Source: Nitrosococcus halophilus Nc 4 (GTDB lineage: Bacteria > Pseudomonadota > Gammaproteobacteria > Nitrosococcales > Nitrosococcaceae). Taken from it: a stretch of 64,000 bases of DNA. Of the stretch, positions 1 to 7,913 are shown piece by piece. The DNA is taken from positions 310,001 to 374,000 of the forward strand of contig NC_013960.1 in NCBI RefSeq assembly GCF_000024725.1, in the 5' to 3' direction. The notes under the pieces were generated by a model that was not told where the DNA came from, did not search any database, and saw only the letters and a list, made by a program, of their open reading frames with translations. The position numbers were made by a program, and so were the translations under genes. Numbering within the stretch: position 1 is the first letter of the stretch; the number at the start of each line of letters is the position of its first letter.

Positions 1-73
1 TCTGGCGCACCCCGGCTTTTTTCCCTCGGCCACCCCGTTTGGCTCCGCCGAGATCCCCCCAAAACACTGGGCA

Positions 74-1102
74 ATGACTCCCGAGACGGCTATGGAAATC
101 AATCCCATGTCTGACAGGAAACAGGATATTTTAGCTTCCCGCTACGAAGTTGCCCGGTTTCGGCCGGTTCGTCAGCGGCGCTGGTGGTCTCTACTTCGTT
201 GGTTTGATAGCAGCCTCACCACGGGTTTGCAGGAGGGCGATGGGACCCGGATTGATGGGATTCGGGTCCTGCCGTTTTTGCTTTTGCATTTGTCCTGCTT
301 GGGGGTGCTGTGGGTGGGGTGGAGCCCCACGGCAATCGCCGTGGCGGTAGCCTTATATGGGATTCGTATGTTGGCGGTAACGGCCTTTTATCACCGCTAT
401 TTTTCCCACCGGGCCTTCAAGACTTCCCGGGGAGCCCAGTTTGTGTTTGCCCTTTTGGGAGCCTCCGCGGTGCAGCGGGGCCCCCTGTGGTGGGCGTCCC
501 ACCATCGCCACCATCACCGCTATGCGGATCAAAAGCAGGATAGCCACTCCCCGCTCCAGGAGGGATTTTGGTGGAGCCACATGGGATGGTTTCTCTCTAG
601 GGCCAATTTTCCCCCCAAGTTGAAAGCCGTTCCGGATCTGGTGCGCTATCCTGAACTGCGTTTCCTGGATCGCTTCGATGCCCTGGTGCCAGCCCTTCTG
701 GCCCTTTCCCTCTATGGAGTGGGGGAGGGATTGGGAGCAATGACCCCGGAACTTGGCACTAATGGTCTCCAGTTATTGGTGTGGGGCTTTGGGATTTCCA
801 CCGTTGTGCTTTATCACGCCACCTTTACCATCAATTCCTTGGCCCATCGTTTTGGAAGCCGGCGTTACGCTACTTCGGATAACAGCCGCAATAACTTCTG
901 GCTGGCCCTGCTGACCTTCGGTGAAGGGTGGCACAACAACCATCATTATTTTCCCGGCGCGGTTCGGCAGGGATTCCGGTGGTGGGAAATTGATTTTACT
1001 TATTACTTTCTGCGCCTGCTGGCCGCCACTGGATTGATCTGGGATTTGAAGCAATTGCCGGCCAAAAGCCGTGGCGGTTGGTCAGGCACGGCTCGCTCCT
1101 AA
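74..1102 (+). CDS. acyl-CoA/fatty acid desaturase (membrane di-iron)
   Basis: Membrane-bound fatty acid desaturase of the delta-9 type, expected to put a double bond into acyl chains with a di-iron centre. The three histidine clusters are visible: HRYFSH at about residues 107-112, HHRHHH at about 143-148, and HNNHH near residue 290. Hydrophobic stretches lie at about 65-105 and 205-255. Its 342 residues fit the family. The start is uncertain: ATG at 74, 92 and 107 are all in frame and none has a strong ribosome site; the 107 start (MSDRKQ) may be the real one. It lies 50 bp upstream of the FAD oxidoreductase and probably feeds unsaturated chains to the methyltransferase at 4007. Confidence 0.9.
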   Translation: MTPETAMEINPMSDRKQDILASRYEVARFRPVRQRRWWSLLRWFDSSLTTGLQEGDGTRIDGIRVLPFLLLHLSCLGVLWVGWSPTAIAVAVALYGIRMLAVTAFYHRYFSHRAFKTSRGAQFVFALLGASAVQRGPLWWASHHRHHHRYADQKQDSHSPLQEGFWWSHMGWFLSRANFPPKLKAVPDLVRYPELRFLDRFDALVPALLALSLYGVGEGLGAMTPELGTNGLQLLVWGFGISTVVLYHATFTINSLAHRFGSRRYATSDNSRNNFWLALLTFGEGWHNNHHYFPGAVRQGFRWWEIDFTYYFLRLLAATGLIWDLKQLPAKSRGGWSGTARS

Positions 1103-1152
1103 AACAGCTCATATTTTATTCATAGGTACTTAAGGCAGGGAGGTAGGCATTT

Positions 1153-2437
1153 ATGAAGATCGCGGTCATTGGGACAGGTATTGCCGGCAACGTGGCCGCC
1201 TATTACCTCTCCCAGGAACACGACATTACCGTGTTTGAAGCCAATGACTATGTGGGCGGGCATACCCATACCCATGATATTGAGCTCGATGGGCGCCCTT
1301 ACGCCGTGGATACCGGTTTCATTGTGTTTAATGAATGGACCTATCCCCACTTTATCCGCCTGTTAAAAACTTTAGGAGTCGAGTTTCAACCCAGCCCCAT
1401 GAGCTTTAGCGTCAAGTGTGAGCGGACCGGGCTGGAGTATAACGGCACTACCTTGAACACTCTGTTTGCCCAGCGGCGCAATCTGCTGCGTCCCGCCTTC
1501 TATCGCATGATCCGGGATATTCTCCGTTTTAACCGGGAGGCGCTGCAGTTGCTTGAGGTAGGGGATGACCATCTGTCCCTGGGGCAGTATTTGGCGGAGC
1601 AGGGGTATAGCCAGCCCTTTATCGAGCACTACATCATCCCCATGGGGGCGGCGATTTGGTCGGCGGACCCGGTTCAAATGCATGCCTTCCCAGCCCACTT
1701 TTTTGTGCGTTTCTTTCACAACCACGGCATGCTGAGCGTCAACCATCGCCCCCAATGGTATGTGATCAAGGGCGGTTCCCAGCGCTATGTGGAGCGGCTT
1801 ACCGCCCCCTTCCGGGACCGTATCCGTCTTAAGACGCCGGTGGTCTCCATTCGTCGTTATCCGGGTTCTGTCAAGATCACCACTGCGGGGGGGCATATCG
1901 ACCATTTCGAGCAGGTGTTCCTTGCTTGCCATAGCGATCAGGCCCTAGCCTTATTGGCCGATGCTAGTCCCTTGGAGCGGGAGATCCTCAGGGCCATTCC
2001 CTACCAGGAAAACGAGGCGGTACTCCATACCGACGCTGCCGTGCTCCCCCGCCAGCGGCTGGCTTGGGCCGCCTGGAACTATCACATTTTACGCCAGAAC
2101 CGGGGCCGGGTGGCGGTGACCTACAATATGAACATTCTCCAAAGCCTGCCGGCTCCCAGCCCCCTTTGCGTCACCCTCAACTATACGGATGCCATTGCGC
2201 CTGAGCGTATTTTACGGCGGATGCGTTACCACCATCCCGTCTATACCCCCGGCGGGGTGGCTGCTCAGTGCTCAGCAGCGCCATGGGGAAATCAATGGGC
2301 GCCAGCGCACCTATTTTTGCGGGGCTTATTGGCGCTCTGGGTTTCATGAGGATGGCGTGGTCAGTGCCCTGACCGCCTTGCAACATTTCATGGAGCGGAC
2401 TAGCCATGCACAGCTGCATTTACCTCGGGCAAGTTAG
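1153..2437 (+). pseudogene. FAD/NAD(P)-binding amine-oxidase-like oxidoreductase, frameshifted by a 7-bp tandem duplication
   Basis: Flavin-dependent oxidoreductase of the group usually found beside DUF1365 and cyclopropane synthase genes. The N-terminus has the dinucleotide-binding motif GTGIAGNVAAYYLS and, further on, YVGGHTHT. The first frame runs from ATG 1153 to a stop at 2349, but its last 28 or so residues are nonsense. The expected C-terminus (QRHGEINGRQRTYFCGAYW, then GFHEDGVVSAL) is in the next frame and stops at 2437. The switch coincides with two adjacent copies of TGCTCAG at 2262-2275; removing one copy restores one frame reading VAAQQRHGEING. The restored end overlaps the DUF1365 start by 32 bp, as expected in this operon. 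A sequencing error cannot be excluded. Confidence 0.85.
2262..2275 (+). repeat. direct tandem repeat TGCTCAG x2 causing a frameshift
   Basis: Two perfect head-to-tail copies of TGCTCAG (2262-2268 and 2269-2275) lie inside the FAD oxidoreductase gene. Seven bases shift the frame by +1. Deleting either copy rejoins the two halves of the protein exactly. This is seen directly; slipped-strand duplication is the inferred cause. Confidence 0.9.
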
Positions 2438-2983
2438 GCACCGGCGCTTCCAGCCAGTGGAGCATCAATTTCAATATCGCCTGTTTCAAATGTATCTGGA
2501 TCTGGACGAGTTGCCGGAGCTGTTCGACCCCTATTGGTTATGGTCCAGCCGACGTCCGGCACTGGCCTGGTTTCGCCGCCGGGACCACCTGGGGGGTGCA
2601 CGTTTGCCCTTGGCTGAGGCGGTGCGGGATGGGGTGCAGCAACAAACCGGTCACCGTCCCAAGGGTCCCATCCGCTTGCTTACCCACCTGCGTTACTGGG
2701 GTTATGGCTTTAATCCCGTGAGCTTCTATTACTGCTTCGCCCCCGATGGGAGTCAACTGGAAGCCATTGTCGCTGAGATCAACAACACCCCTTGGGGGGA
2801 GCAATACAGCTACGCGCTTGAGGTCCGGGACTCTCCCGGCAATTTTGGACACCTGCGCTTTGAGTTTAGCAAGTGCTTCCATGTCTCCCCCTTTATGCCC
2901 CTGGAAATCCGTTATCGCTGGCATTTCACCACGCCGGGCCCGCGCTTGGCGGTCCACATGGAAAACTGGAAGGCGGGGCATAA

Positions 2984-2991
2984 AATTTTTG
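2984..2991. repeat. target site duplication, left copy
   Basis: AATTTTTG directly left of the IS1-family element; an identical copy lies at 3809-3816. Both derive from the DUF1365 coding sequence. Confidence 0.9.
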
Positions 2992-3016
2992 GGTAGTCCT
3001 GCATTATGAGTGATAA

Positions 3017-3382
3017 TCAGGATCGGGTTGTTGGGCAAAGGGTCGCATTATAATGGTGGACAAAATACCAAATAGCGCCGACATGGTTTTCTAATTTCTT
3101 GGAGAAAGAGAGTGCTTTTCTGACTAAACGCGAAACACGCTGTCTGAGCGTACAATTAAAGCGTTCAATGTGGCTTGTTTGTCCCGTTTCTTTGCCCACG
3201 CTGCGATGGCGTGGCCCTGGGAAGATAGCCTCATAGGCTTCCCAAAAATCGGTGTAACTTACGGCCCGCTGCCGATAAACGGCGGGTAAGGACTGCCATA
3301 ATCCTTGTGCCCCTGTTTGACTCCGATCGCCGATATAAACCCCCACAACTTCTTGGGTGTCCCTATCGAACGCTAACCACAC
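3017..3382 (-). CDS. IS1-family transposase, downstream ORF (InsB-like, catalytic part)
   Basis: Catalytic half of the IS1-type transposase. The open frame extends upstream without a stop to the A8 site at 3456-3463 (giving EIKKKSRARLTLECDELWSF), so the ATG at 3382 is probably internal and the natural product is an InsA-InsB fusion. Candidate acidic residues lie in ECDELWSF, SYTDFWEAYEAI and HIERFNCTLRQR, the last being a typical IS1 block. The reading frame is intact. Confidence 0.85.
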   Translation of the reverse strand: MWLAFDRDTQEVVGVYIGDRSQTGAQGLWQSLPAVYRQRAVSYTDFWEAYEAIFPGPRHRSVGKETGQTSHIERFNCTLRQRVSRLVRKALSFSKKLENHVGAIWYFVHHYNATLCPTTRS

Positions 3383-3438
3383 CCATTGTTTATTGCCCTT
3401 TCTGGCGACAAACGACCAAAGCTCATCGCACTCAAGGG

Positions 3439-3762
3439 TTAAACGAGCTCTGGACTTTTTTTTATCTCCACTCGCCGCGGTGTATGCGCATATTTATCGT
3501 TCACATAATATTGCAACCAGCGCTCTGAAACGCCCGTGACTCGGACAATCCCTGCCAGCGGAATTCTCTCTAAGAGCAATTTATCAATCAGCTCTTTCGT
3601 CTCTTGAGTAATGGAGCAATTCTTGGGGTCCTCCACGAATTGCCGACCGCAGACTTTGCATAAAAATTTGGGTGTCCCGACCCCATTACTCCCATTTTTG
3701 ACAATATGAGTACCACCGCATCGGGGACAGTTCATGGCTATCTCCTTGAGAAATCTATACAT
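3439..3762 (-). CDS. IS1-family transposase, upstream ORF (InsA-like)
   Basis: The first transposase frame, 107 residues. It starts with a zinc-ribbon pattern (CPRCGGTHIVKNG, then CKVCGRQF) and continues with a helix-turn-helix region (LLERIPLAGIVRVTGVSERWLQYYV), the usual InsA DNA-binding layout. The frame ends shortly after a run of eight A on the minus strand (plus-strand T8 at 3456-3463). By analogy with IS1 the active transposase would be made by -1 frameshifting there into the downstream frame. Confidence 0.85.
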   Translation of the reverse strand: MYRFLKEIAMNCPRCGGTHIVKNGSNGVGTPKFLCKVCGRQFVEDPKNCSITQETKELIDKLLLERIPLAGIVRVTGVSERWLQYYVNDKYAHTPRRVEIKKSPELV

Positions 3763-3808
3763 ACATAATATAAATATAGCGCATAATCACTCAATATGCA
3801 GCACTACC

Positions 3809-3816
3809 AATTTTTG
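3809..3816. repeat. target site duplication, right copy
   Basis: AATTTTTG directly right of the IS1-family element, matching 2984-2991. An 8-bp duplication is within the range known for IS1-family transposition. Confidence 0.9.
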
Positions 3817-4006
3817 ATGCCACCTTGGCTTTGCAGCGCCGGGAAATCGACCATCGAAGCTTAAGCAGAGTTTTAATGCAATATCCGGTGATGACCATCA
3901 GGGTGATCACCGCTATCTATTACCAGGCCCTCGGCCTGTGGCTGAAAAAAAGCCCTTTCTATTCCCATCCTGGAAAAAGAGCGGCGACCAATCCGGAGAA
4001 ACCCTT

Positions 4007-5311
4007 ATGAGCACCAAATATTTTCCCAAGGAAACTCCCAGCTATTATAGGTCCCAGCCCCTAGGTTGGTTGGAACGGGGAGCCCGCAAGGCCGTCCTCT
4101 CCCGTTTGGCTGGATTGCGCCAGGGTCAACTGGTGGTTAAGGAAAAGGACCAGATTCATACCTTTGGAAGGCGATCCCGGCACTTTCCCCTCCGGGCCAC
4201 GGTGACCGTTCATGATCCCCGTTTCTACAGGGAATTGGCTTTTGGGGGCAGCATTGGGGCAGGAGAAGCCTATATGCAAGGCTATTGGAGCTGCAATGAT
4301 CTTACCAGCGCGGTGCGTATTTTGTTGCGCAACCAAGCAGTGCTTGAGGGCATGGAAACGGGCCTGGCCCGGTTGAGTGCGCCGCTTCACAAGCTCTTTC
4401 ACTGGGTTCACCGCAATACTCAGAAGGGAAGCCGGCGTAACATTGCCGCCCATTACGACCTGGGCAATGCGCTATTCGCCTTATTTCTGGATAAAACCCT
4501 GATGTATTCCTGCGCCGTTTTTGAGCACCCCCAGATGAGTCTTGAGCAGGCATCCATGGCTAAGCTCGATCGCATTTGCAAGAAATTGGTGCTTACCCCC
4601 CAGGATCACCTGCTGGAAATTGGTACCGGCTGGGGGAGCCTTGCCCTGCACGCAGCCCGCCACTATGGCTGCCGCGTGACCACTACCACAATTTCGGAGC
4701 AGCAGTACCAGTTCGCCTGCCAGCGGGTGCGGGAAGCAGGCTTGGAGGATCGGATCAGGGTGCTGCAACAAGACTATCGGGACCTTACCGGTCAGTATGA
4801 TAAGTTGGTTTCCATTGAAATGATTGAGGCGGTAGGACAGGCCTACTTTGATGCTTTTTTTCAAAAGTGCAGCCAGTTGCTGAAACCGGAGGGCCTCATG
4901 CTGTTGCAGGCCATTACTATTGCCGATCAGCGCTTTGCTGAATTCAGCCGTTCAGTGGACTTTATTCAGCGCTATATTTTCCCCGGCAGCTGCATCCCGT
5001 CAGTGGCGGTCATGACCGATTCGGTGGCTAGAGTTACGGATATGCGCCTATTTCATTTGGAAGAAATAGGGCCCCACTACGCCACTACCTTGCGATACTG
5101 GCGGGAGAACTTTTTGGCCAACTTGGCCCAGGTGCAGGCGCTGGGTTACTCCGAGACTTTTATCCGTATGTGGGAATTTTATTTGTGTTATTGCGAAGGG
5201 GGCTTTTTGGAGCGGGCCACCGGCGATGTTCAAATGTTGTTCACCAAACCCCTGTGCCGTAGGGCTCCTATCCTGCCTTCCTTGGCCCCGCCGACCGAGC
5301 GCGCTGCCTGA
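4007..5311 (+). CDS. cyclopropane-fatty-acyl-phospholipid synthase family SAM methyltransferase
   Basis: SAM-dependent methyltransferase acting on unsaturated acyl chains of membrane phospholipids, 434 residues. Visible motifs: AHYDLGN at about 148-154, MYSCAVF at 166-172, the SAM-binding EIGTGWG at 204-210, and SIEMIEAVG further on. The N-terminal lipid-interaction region (RFYRELAFGGSIGAGEAYM) is typical. The start at 4007 is chosen because ATGA overlaps the DUF1365 stop; the frame is open back to 3938 without support. It is the last gene of the cluster. The product may be a cyclopropane or another methylated chain; with both upstream partners damaged, the final product is uncertain. Confidence 0.92.
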   Translation: MSTKYFPKETPSYYRSQPLGWLERGARKAVLSRLAGLRQGQLVVKEKDQIHTFGRRSRHFPLRATVTVHDPRFYRELAFGGSIGAGEAYMQGYWSCNDLTSAVRILLRNQAVLEGMETGLARLSAPLHKLFHWVHRNTQKGSRRNIAAHYDLGNALFALFLDKTLMYSCAVFEHPQMSLEQASMAKLDRICKKLVLTPQDHLLEIGTGWGSLALHAARHYGCRVTTTTISEQQYQFACQRVREAGLEDRIRVLQQDYRDLTGQYDKLVSIEMIEAVGQAYFDAFFQKCSQLLKPEGLMLLQAITIADQRFAEFSRSVDFIQRYIFPGSCIPSVAVMTDSVARVTDMRLFHLEEIGPHYATTLRYWRENFLANLAQVQALGYSETFIRMWEFYLCYCEGGFLERATGDVQMLFTKPLCRRAPILPSLAPPTERAA

Positions 5312-5690
5312 TTGGCGCCGGTTTATCTTGGGGGTGCTCAATAGGGAGATAGGCTAGCCTCTTCGTGCGTACAGCGCCCGCTACTTGTTGGCTCATGGTG
5401 GCGGTTGAGCAGCGCGAAATCGATCTCATCCTGCTCAAAAGCGTGGGTTCGATTTGAGCGATTTGTATATGTACTCGAATAGGATTGAGATTGGCCCATC
5501 GAATATCGTCTCTAATATTATGGGCTGCTTACCCAATTCCTGGGAGAGCCATTCTTCAGCTAACACCTTTCCAAAAAAAAAGCACTTGACAAGACCTGAC
5601 CCCTTTTTCATTCGGTGCGCTTAACGGATAAGATATTACCCGTGAGTCCCTTTTCTTGTCTTTTCAAGGGCAGTGGTAGCCATCGCTCGT
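5312..5690. other. intergenic, no convincing gene; holds a copy of the hairpin repeat
   Basis: No coding signal is seen. A diverged copy of the dispersed hairpin repeat is at 5358-5381, with an extended match (ACTTGTTGGCTC, GGCGGTTGAGCAGCG) to the copy at 10442. Near 5585 the text reads TTGACAAGACCTGACCCC, which resembles a border sequence often seen beside REP-type transposase genes such as the one that follows. Confidence 0.6.
5358..5381 (+). repeat. dispersed hairpin repeat, copy a
   Basis: Reads CCTCTTCGTGCGTACAGCGC and on, an imperfect version of the stem-loop GTGCGC-ACA-GCGCAC. Related copies are at 7828, 10442 and 11643. Confidence 0.7.
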
Positions 5691-6722
5691 CTAGCCGGGT
5701 ACAGCAGCCGGTCGATAGGATCGGCGACTAAAGCCCACACCCTGCAGCCAGCACCGGCCCAGACGCTGTCCCATCGTCTGCAAGCGTTCGGCTGCACCGG
5801 CCGCCAGGCGATAACGTTGCCCGAAATGTTGCACGGTCTCTAGCCATTGCGATTCGTTCAACCCCAAGCGATGAAAGATCGGTTGCACATCGGCGGGAAT
5901 TGCACCGTGCTTGTCCTCACGCACCGCCCGGCCGGTCCAATCGACCAGTTGCAGGTAATCCGGCAGTGCAAAGGCGATACCGCTCGGCGCGTCGAGATGT
6001 GCGCCGCCGATAAAAGGCAGTAGATCGAGCGGTTGCTCGGTGACCGGATCGGCCGTGTCCGGTTCTTCTGGCTTGAGCGTATCGGCATACTGGCGCAAGC
6101 GCGCTTGTATCGAGGTAAAGTCACTGTTTTCCGGGCAATCGGCTAGACCGGCGCGGATCGGATTCAAGTCGACGTAGGCCATACAGGCCAGCACCGCGCT
6201 GTCATCAAGCAAGGCCTGCGAGCGAAACCGTCCCTCCCAGAACCGGCCTTTACAGCCGTCTTCCTTGTTGGCCCTCCGCGCGATGGATTCATTCAAACAG
6301 CGCATAAACCAACTGATATCCGTCAGCCGTTCGCGCCACAGCGCGACGATCTCGCCGACTTTGGTGATCTCGGCGGCGGTGGTGGTTTCACCTTTCAGGT
6401 AGCGCTGGATCAACACCGGTGTGCTGAACAAAGTGGTCCAGCGTTCAATAACGTCGGCGTCTTCCCAGTGCCCCGCCGTGTCTTCATCGACCCGCAATAC
6501 GACATGGTAGTGATTGCTCATCACGGCATAGGCGCAGATGTCGATAGCGAATATGGACGATAAGCGCTTGAGTTTGTCGACAATCCATTGGCGGCGGTGT
6601 TCGTAGTTGCGACCGGAGAAGTCATCGACGCCGCACAGGAATGCACGGCGCACACAACGGGCGACGCAGTGGTAGTACGGAGTATCGACAAGGCTGATTT
6701 GAAGAGAGCGCGCTTGTGTCAT
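5691..6722 (-). CDS. REP-associated tyrosine transposase-like protein (Y1/IS200-like domain)
   Basis: A Y1-type single-strand transposase of the REP-associated class, 343 residues. The N-terminal domain has YYHCVARCVRRAFLCG and the HUH motif region SNHYHVVLRV, followed by a C-terminal extension with GRFWEGRFRSQALLDD and AYVDLNPIRAGLA, a pattern typical of these proteins. They are single-copy domesticated relatives of IS200 TnpA that act on palindromic REP sequences. The ORF is intact. I do not see REP palindromes of the expected kind directly around it. Confidence 0.88.
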   Translation of the reverse strand: MTQARSLQISLVDTPYYHCVARCVRRAFLCGVDDFSGRNYEHRRQWIVDKLKRLSSIFAIDICAYAVMSNHYHVVLRVDEDTAGHWEDADVIERWTTLFSTPVLIQRYLKGETTTAAEITKVGEIVALWRERLTDISWFMRCLNESIARRANKEDGCKGRFWEGRFRSQALLDDSAVLACMAYVDLNPIRAGLADCPENSDFTSIQARLRQYADTLKPEEPDTADPVTEQPLDLLPFIGGAHLDAPSGIAFALPDYLQLVDWTGRAVREDKHGAIPADVQPIFHRLGLNESQWLETVQHFGQRYRLAAGAAERLQTMGQRLGRCWLQGVGFSRRSYRPAAVPG

Positions 6723-6789
6723 GGTGGAAGTCTAGCGGATCAAAACAGGAAGGGCAACAAAATATGGGTGTCCTTTATTGGCTCCTTTA

Positions 6790-7038
6790 TTATTGCCCCG
6801 CCTCGCTCTGAACCCGCTTCTTGCTCTTGCCGTTGCGGCTGTTGCCACTGCCCCGACCTTCCTGAGCATGGGGCGCGTACCCTAGGTGCTCAGTCAGCTC
6901 AGCCTCCAAAACCCGCTCCACCAAGCGCTTGCTCAGCTGCTTCAATAACCCATGCTCGCCCAGAACCTCTTTCGGGCTATTGCACTCCTTCAGAAGTTCA
7001 TCCAGCAACTCATCGGTCTTTTTTTCAATACTGGTCAT
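6790..7038 (-). pseudogene. IS256-family (mutator type) transposase, N-terminal remnant
   Basis: 82 residues match the start of IS256/mutator transposases (LLKQLSKRLVERVLEAELT, EHLGYAPHAQEGRGSGNSRNG). The coding sequence then ends abruptly, with no catalytic DDE region. The rest appears deleted, the break lying close to the REP-type transposase gene. Not functional. Confidence 0.85.
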
Positions 7039-7075
7039 CAGTGCTTTCTCCTTGTTGTTAATTACAGATCACCAG

Positions 7076-7480
7076 TTACACAGTTATTTGTACACCCCCC
7101 AACTCATCGACTTCTGCCTGCTCAATAAACCCTTGTTTCGCCAATTCGGATAAAATTGCTCCCCTTGTGCGCTCAAAGTACCGAGCTAACTCATCCAAAG
7201 CCACACCACTCTGGAATTTCTCTGCAAGTTCCCCTTTTAGATCATCCGTCCAAGGCAACCCCGCGTTCCTTGGACGTCCAGCCGCGATGTTTTCCTGCTG
7301 TTTTTCTTCAAGTGTCTTTTTTGGCTGTCTTTTGCCCTTCAGAGAATTTAGTACTGTGAAAAGTGCCCTTATGACCTTCGGCTCGTTGTATGGGCTCGTT
7401 TCCGGTAGAACCTCACCAGTCACCGGATCTACGCCATTTGCAAGAGCATTCAATATTTCTCTGGCTTCATCAAGCTCCAT
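7076..7480 (-). CDS. conserved hypothetical protein with a C-terminal HTH-like region
   Basis: 134 residues. The N-terminal half reads EAREILNALANGVDPVTGEVL, then SPYNEPKVIRALF, which I recognise as a recurring uncharacterised module. After a charged linker the C-terminal half (RPRNAGLPWTDD, ELARYFERTRGAILSELAKQG) looks like a small Myb/HTH-type DNA-binding unit. It overlaps the HNH remnant upstream by 31 bp, suggesting they once formed a pair. The function is unknown; a link to nucleic-acid enzymes is an inference from the neighbour and the HTH. Confidence 0.65.
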   Translation of the reverse strand: MELDEAREILNALANGVDPVTGEVLPETSPYNEPKVIRALFTVLNSLKGKRQPKKTLEEKQQENIAAGRPRNAGLPWTDDLKGELAEKFQSGVALDELARYFERTRGAILSELAKQGFIEQAEVDELGGVQITV

Positions 7481-7726
7481 TGTCCCTTTTCCTTATTTCC
7501 GTGGTGATGATTTATGACGAATGAATTTTCCTCTTGAGTTACGCGATCACGATTTCCTCCACCATGTGTTTTTTGTTGTGAGTTACAATTAGGGCAGAGG
7601 AACCGAAGATTGTGGGGCTTGTCATCTCCATTTACACCATTTGTTTGGAAATCATTCATTGGAATGTCAAACGGCAGGCTGACTTTCAGTAACTTCGTCT
7701 CCTCGCTAGCAAACTTTAAATTGTCC
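7450..7726 (-). pseudogene. HNH endonuclease, C-terminal remnant
   Basis: The open frame runs from about 7726 down to 7450 and includes SLPFDIPMNDF, VNGDDKPHNLRFLCPNCNSQ and KTHGGGN, the second half of an HNH nuclease fold with the CPNC zinc pair. The first histidine, the first cysteine pair and the N-terminus are missing: a TAG stop sits at the upstream edge and the only ATG is at 7659. Probably a truncated gene. Confidence 0.6.
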
Positions 7727-7913
7727 TAATGGATATTCTGGCTGAGTGACTGGATGAAAAGCTGCGTCGGTGGAGCACCGAAATTGCTGAACAGGTAGTG
7801 GACGGTCAATGGTAGGATAGGGGCCAGCCTCTTCGTGCGCACAGCGCACGCTTTTTCGAGGAGTAAGGGATACCGGGGTGAAATAATGCCTAGATGCTCT
7901 GGACAGAGATGAC
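7727..7913. other. repeat-bearing spacer without a convincing gene
   Basis: Contains copy b of the hairpin repeat (7828-7851). Just before it, at 7800-7826, the text resembles the 3' end of the MFS gene at about 9240-9266 (GGACGGTCAATGG versus GGGCGGTCGATGG, then GGATAGG). This suggests a duplicated scrap of that gene's end. ORFs here are short and inconsistent. Confidence 0.5.
7828..7851 (+). repeat. dispersed hairpin repeat, copy b
   Basis: CCTCTTCGTGCGCACAGCGC and on; the core GTGCGC-ACA-GCGCAC is a perfect 6-bp stem with a 3-nt loop. This is the best-preserved of the four copies. Confidence 0.75.

Larger units (their letters stand above)
2992..3808 (-). mobile_element. IS1-family insertion sequence, 817 bp, apparently complete
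   Basis: The terminal inverted repeats agree at 20 of 23 positions: the left end starts GGTAGTCCTGCATTATGAG and the right end reads GGTAGTGCTGCATATTGAG on the minus strand. It is flanked by 8-bp direct repeats AATTTTTG. It carries two overlapping-frame transposase ORFs on the minus strand joined by an A8 slippage site, as in IS1. It interrupts the DUF1365 gene. The near-perfect ends and target duplication point to a fairly recent insertion. Confidence 0.93.
2406..4010 (+). pseudogene. DUF1365 family protein, split by an IS1-family insertion
   Basis: The 5' part (2406-2991) encodes the N-terminal 195 residues of a DUF1365 protein (HSCIYLGQVRHRRFQPVEHQF, GYGFNPVSFYYCF, FHVSPFMPLEIRY). It ends artificially inside the insertion element after GHKIF. 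The 3' part (3817-4010) gives DATLALQRREIDHRSLSRVL and on to the stop. Removing the element at 2992-3808 and one 8-bp target copy joins them in frame (GHKIF-DATLALQ) as a 259-residue protein, the usual family length. The stop overlaps the next gene's start as ATGA. The biochemical role of DUF1365 is not established; its constant neighbours suggest lipid modification. Confidence 0.9.

Noticed and set aside
1372-1932. 186-codon ORF on the minus strand inside the FAD oxidoreductase
   Set aside because: Shadow of the plus-strand gene; no family features and no ribosome site.
3938-4006. 23-residue N-terminal extension of the cyclopropane synthase-like gene
   Set aside because: It overlaps the DUF1365 3' coding region; the ATGA overlap at 4007 gives the natural start.
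5440-5460. GGGTTCGATTTGAG as a tRNA T-arm
   Set aside because: No acceptor, D or anticodon stem can be paired around it; no tRNA gene was recognised in the window.
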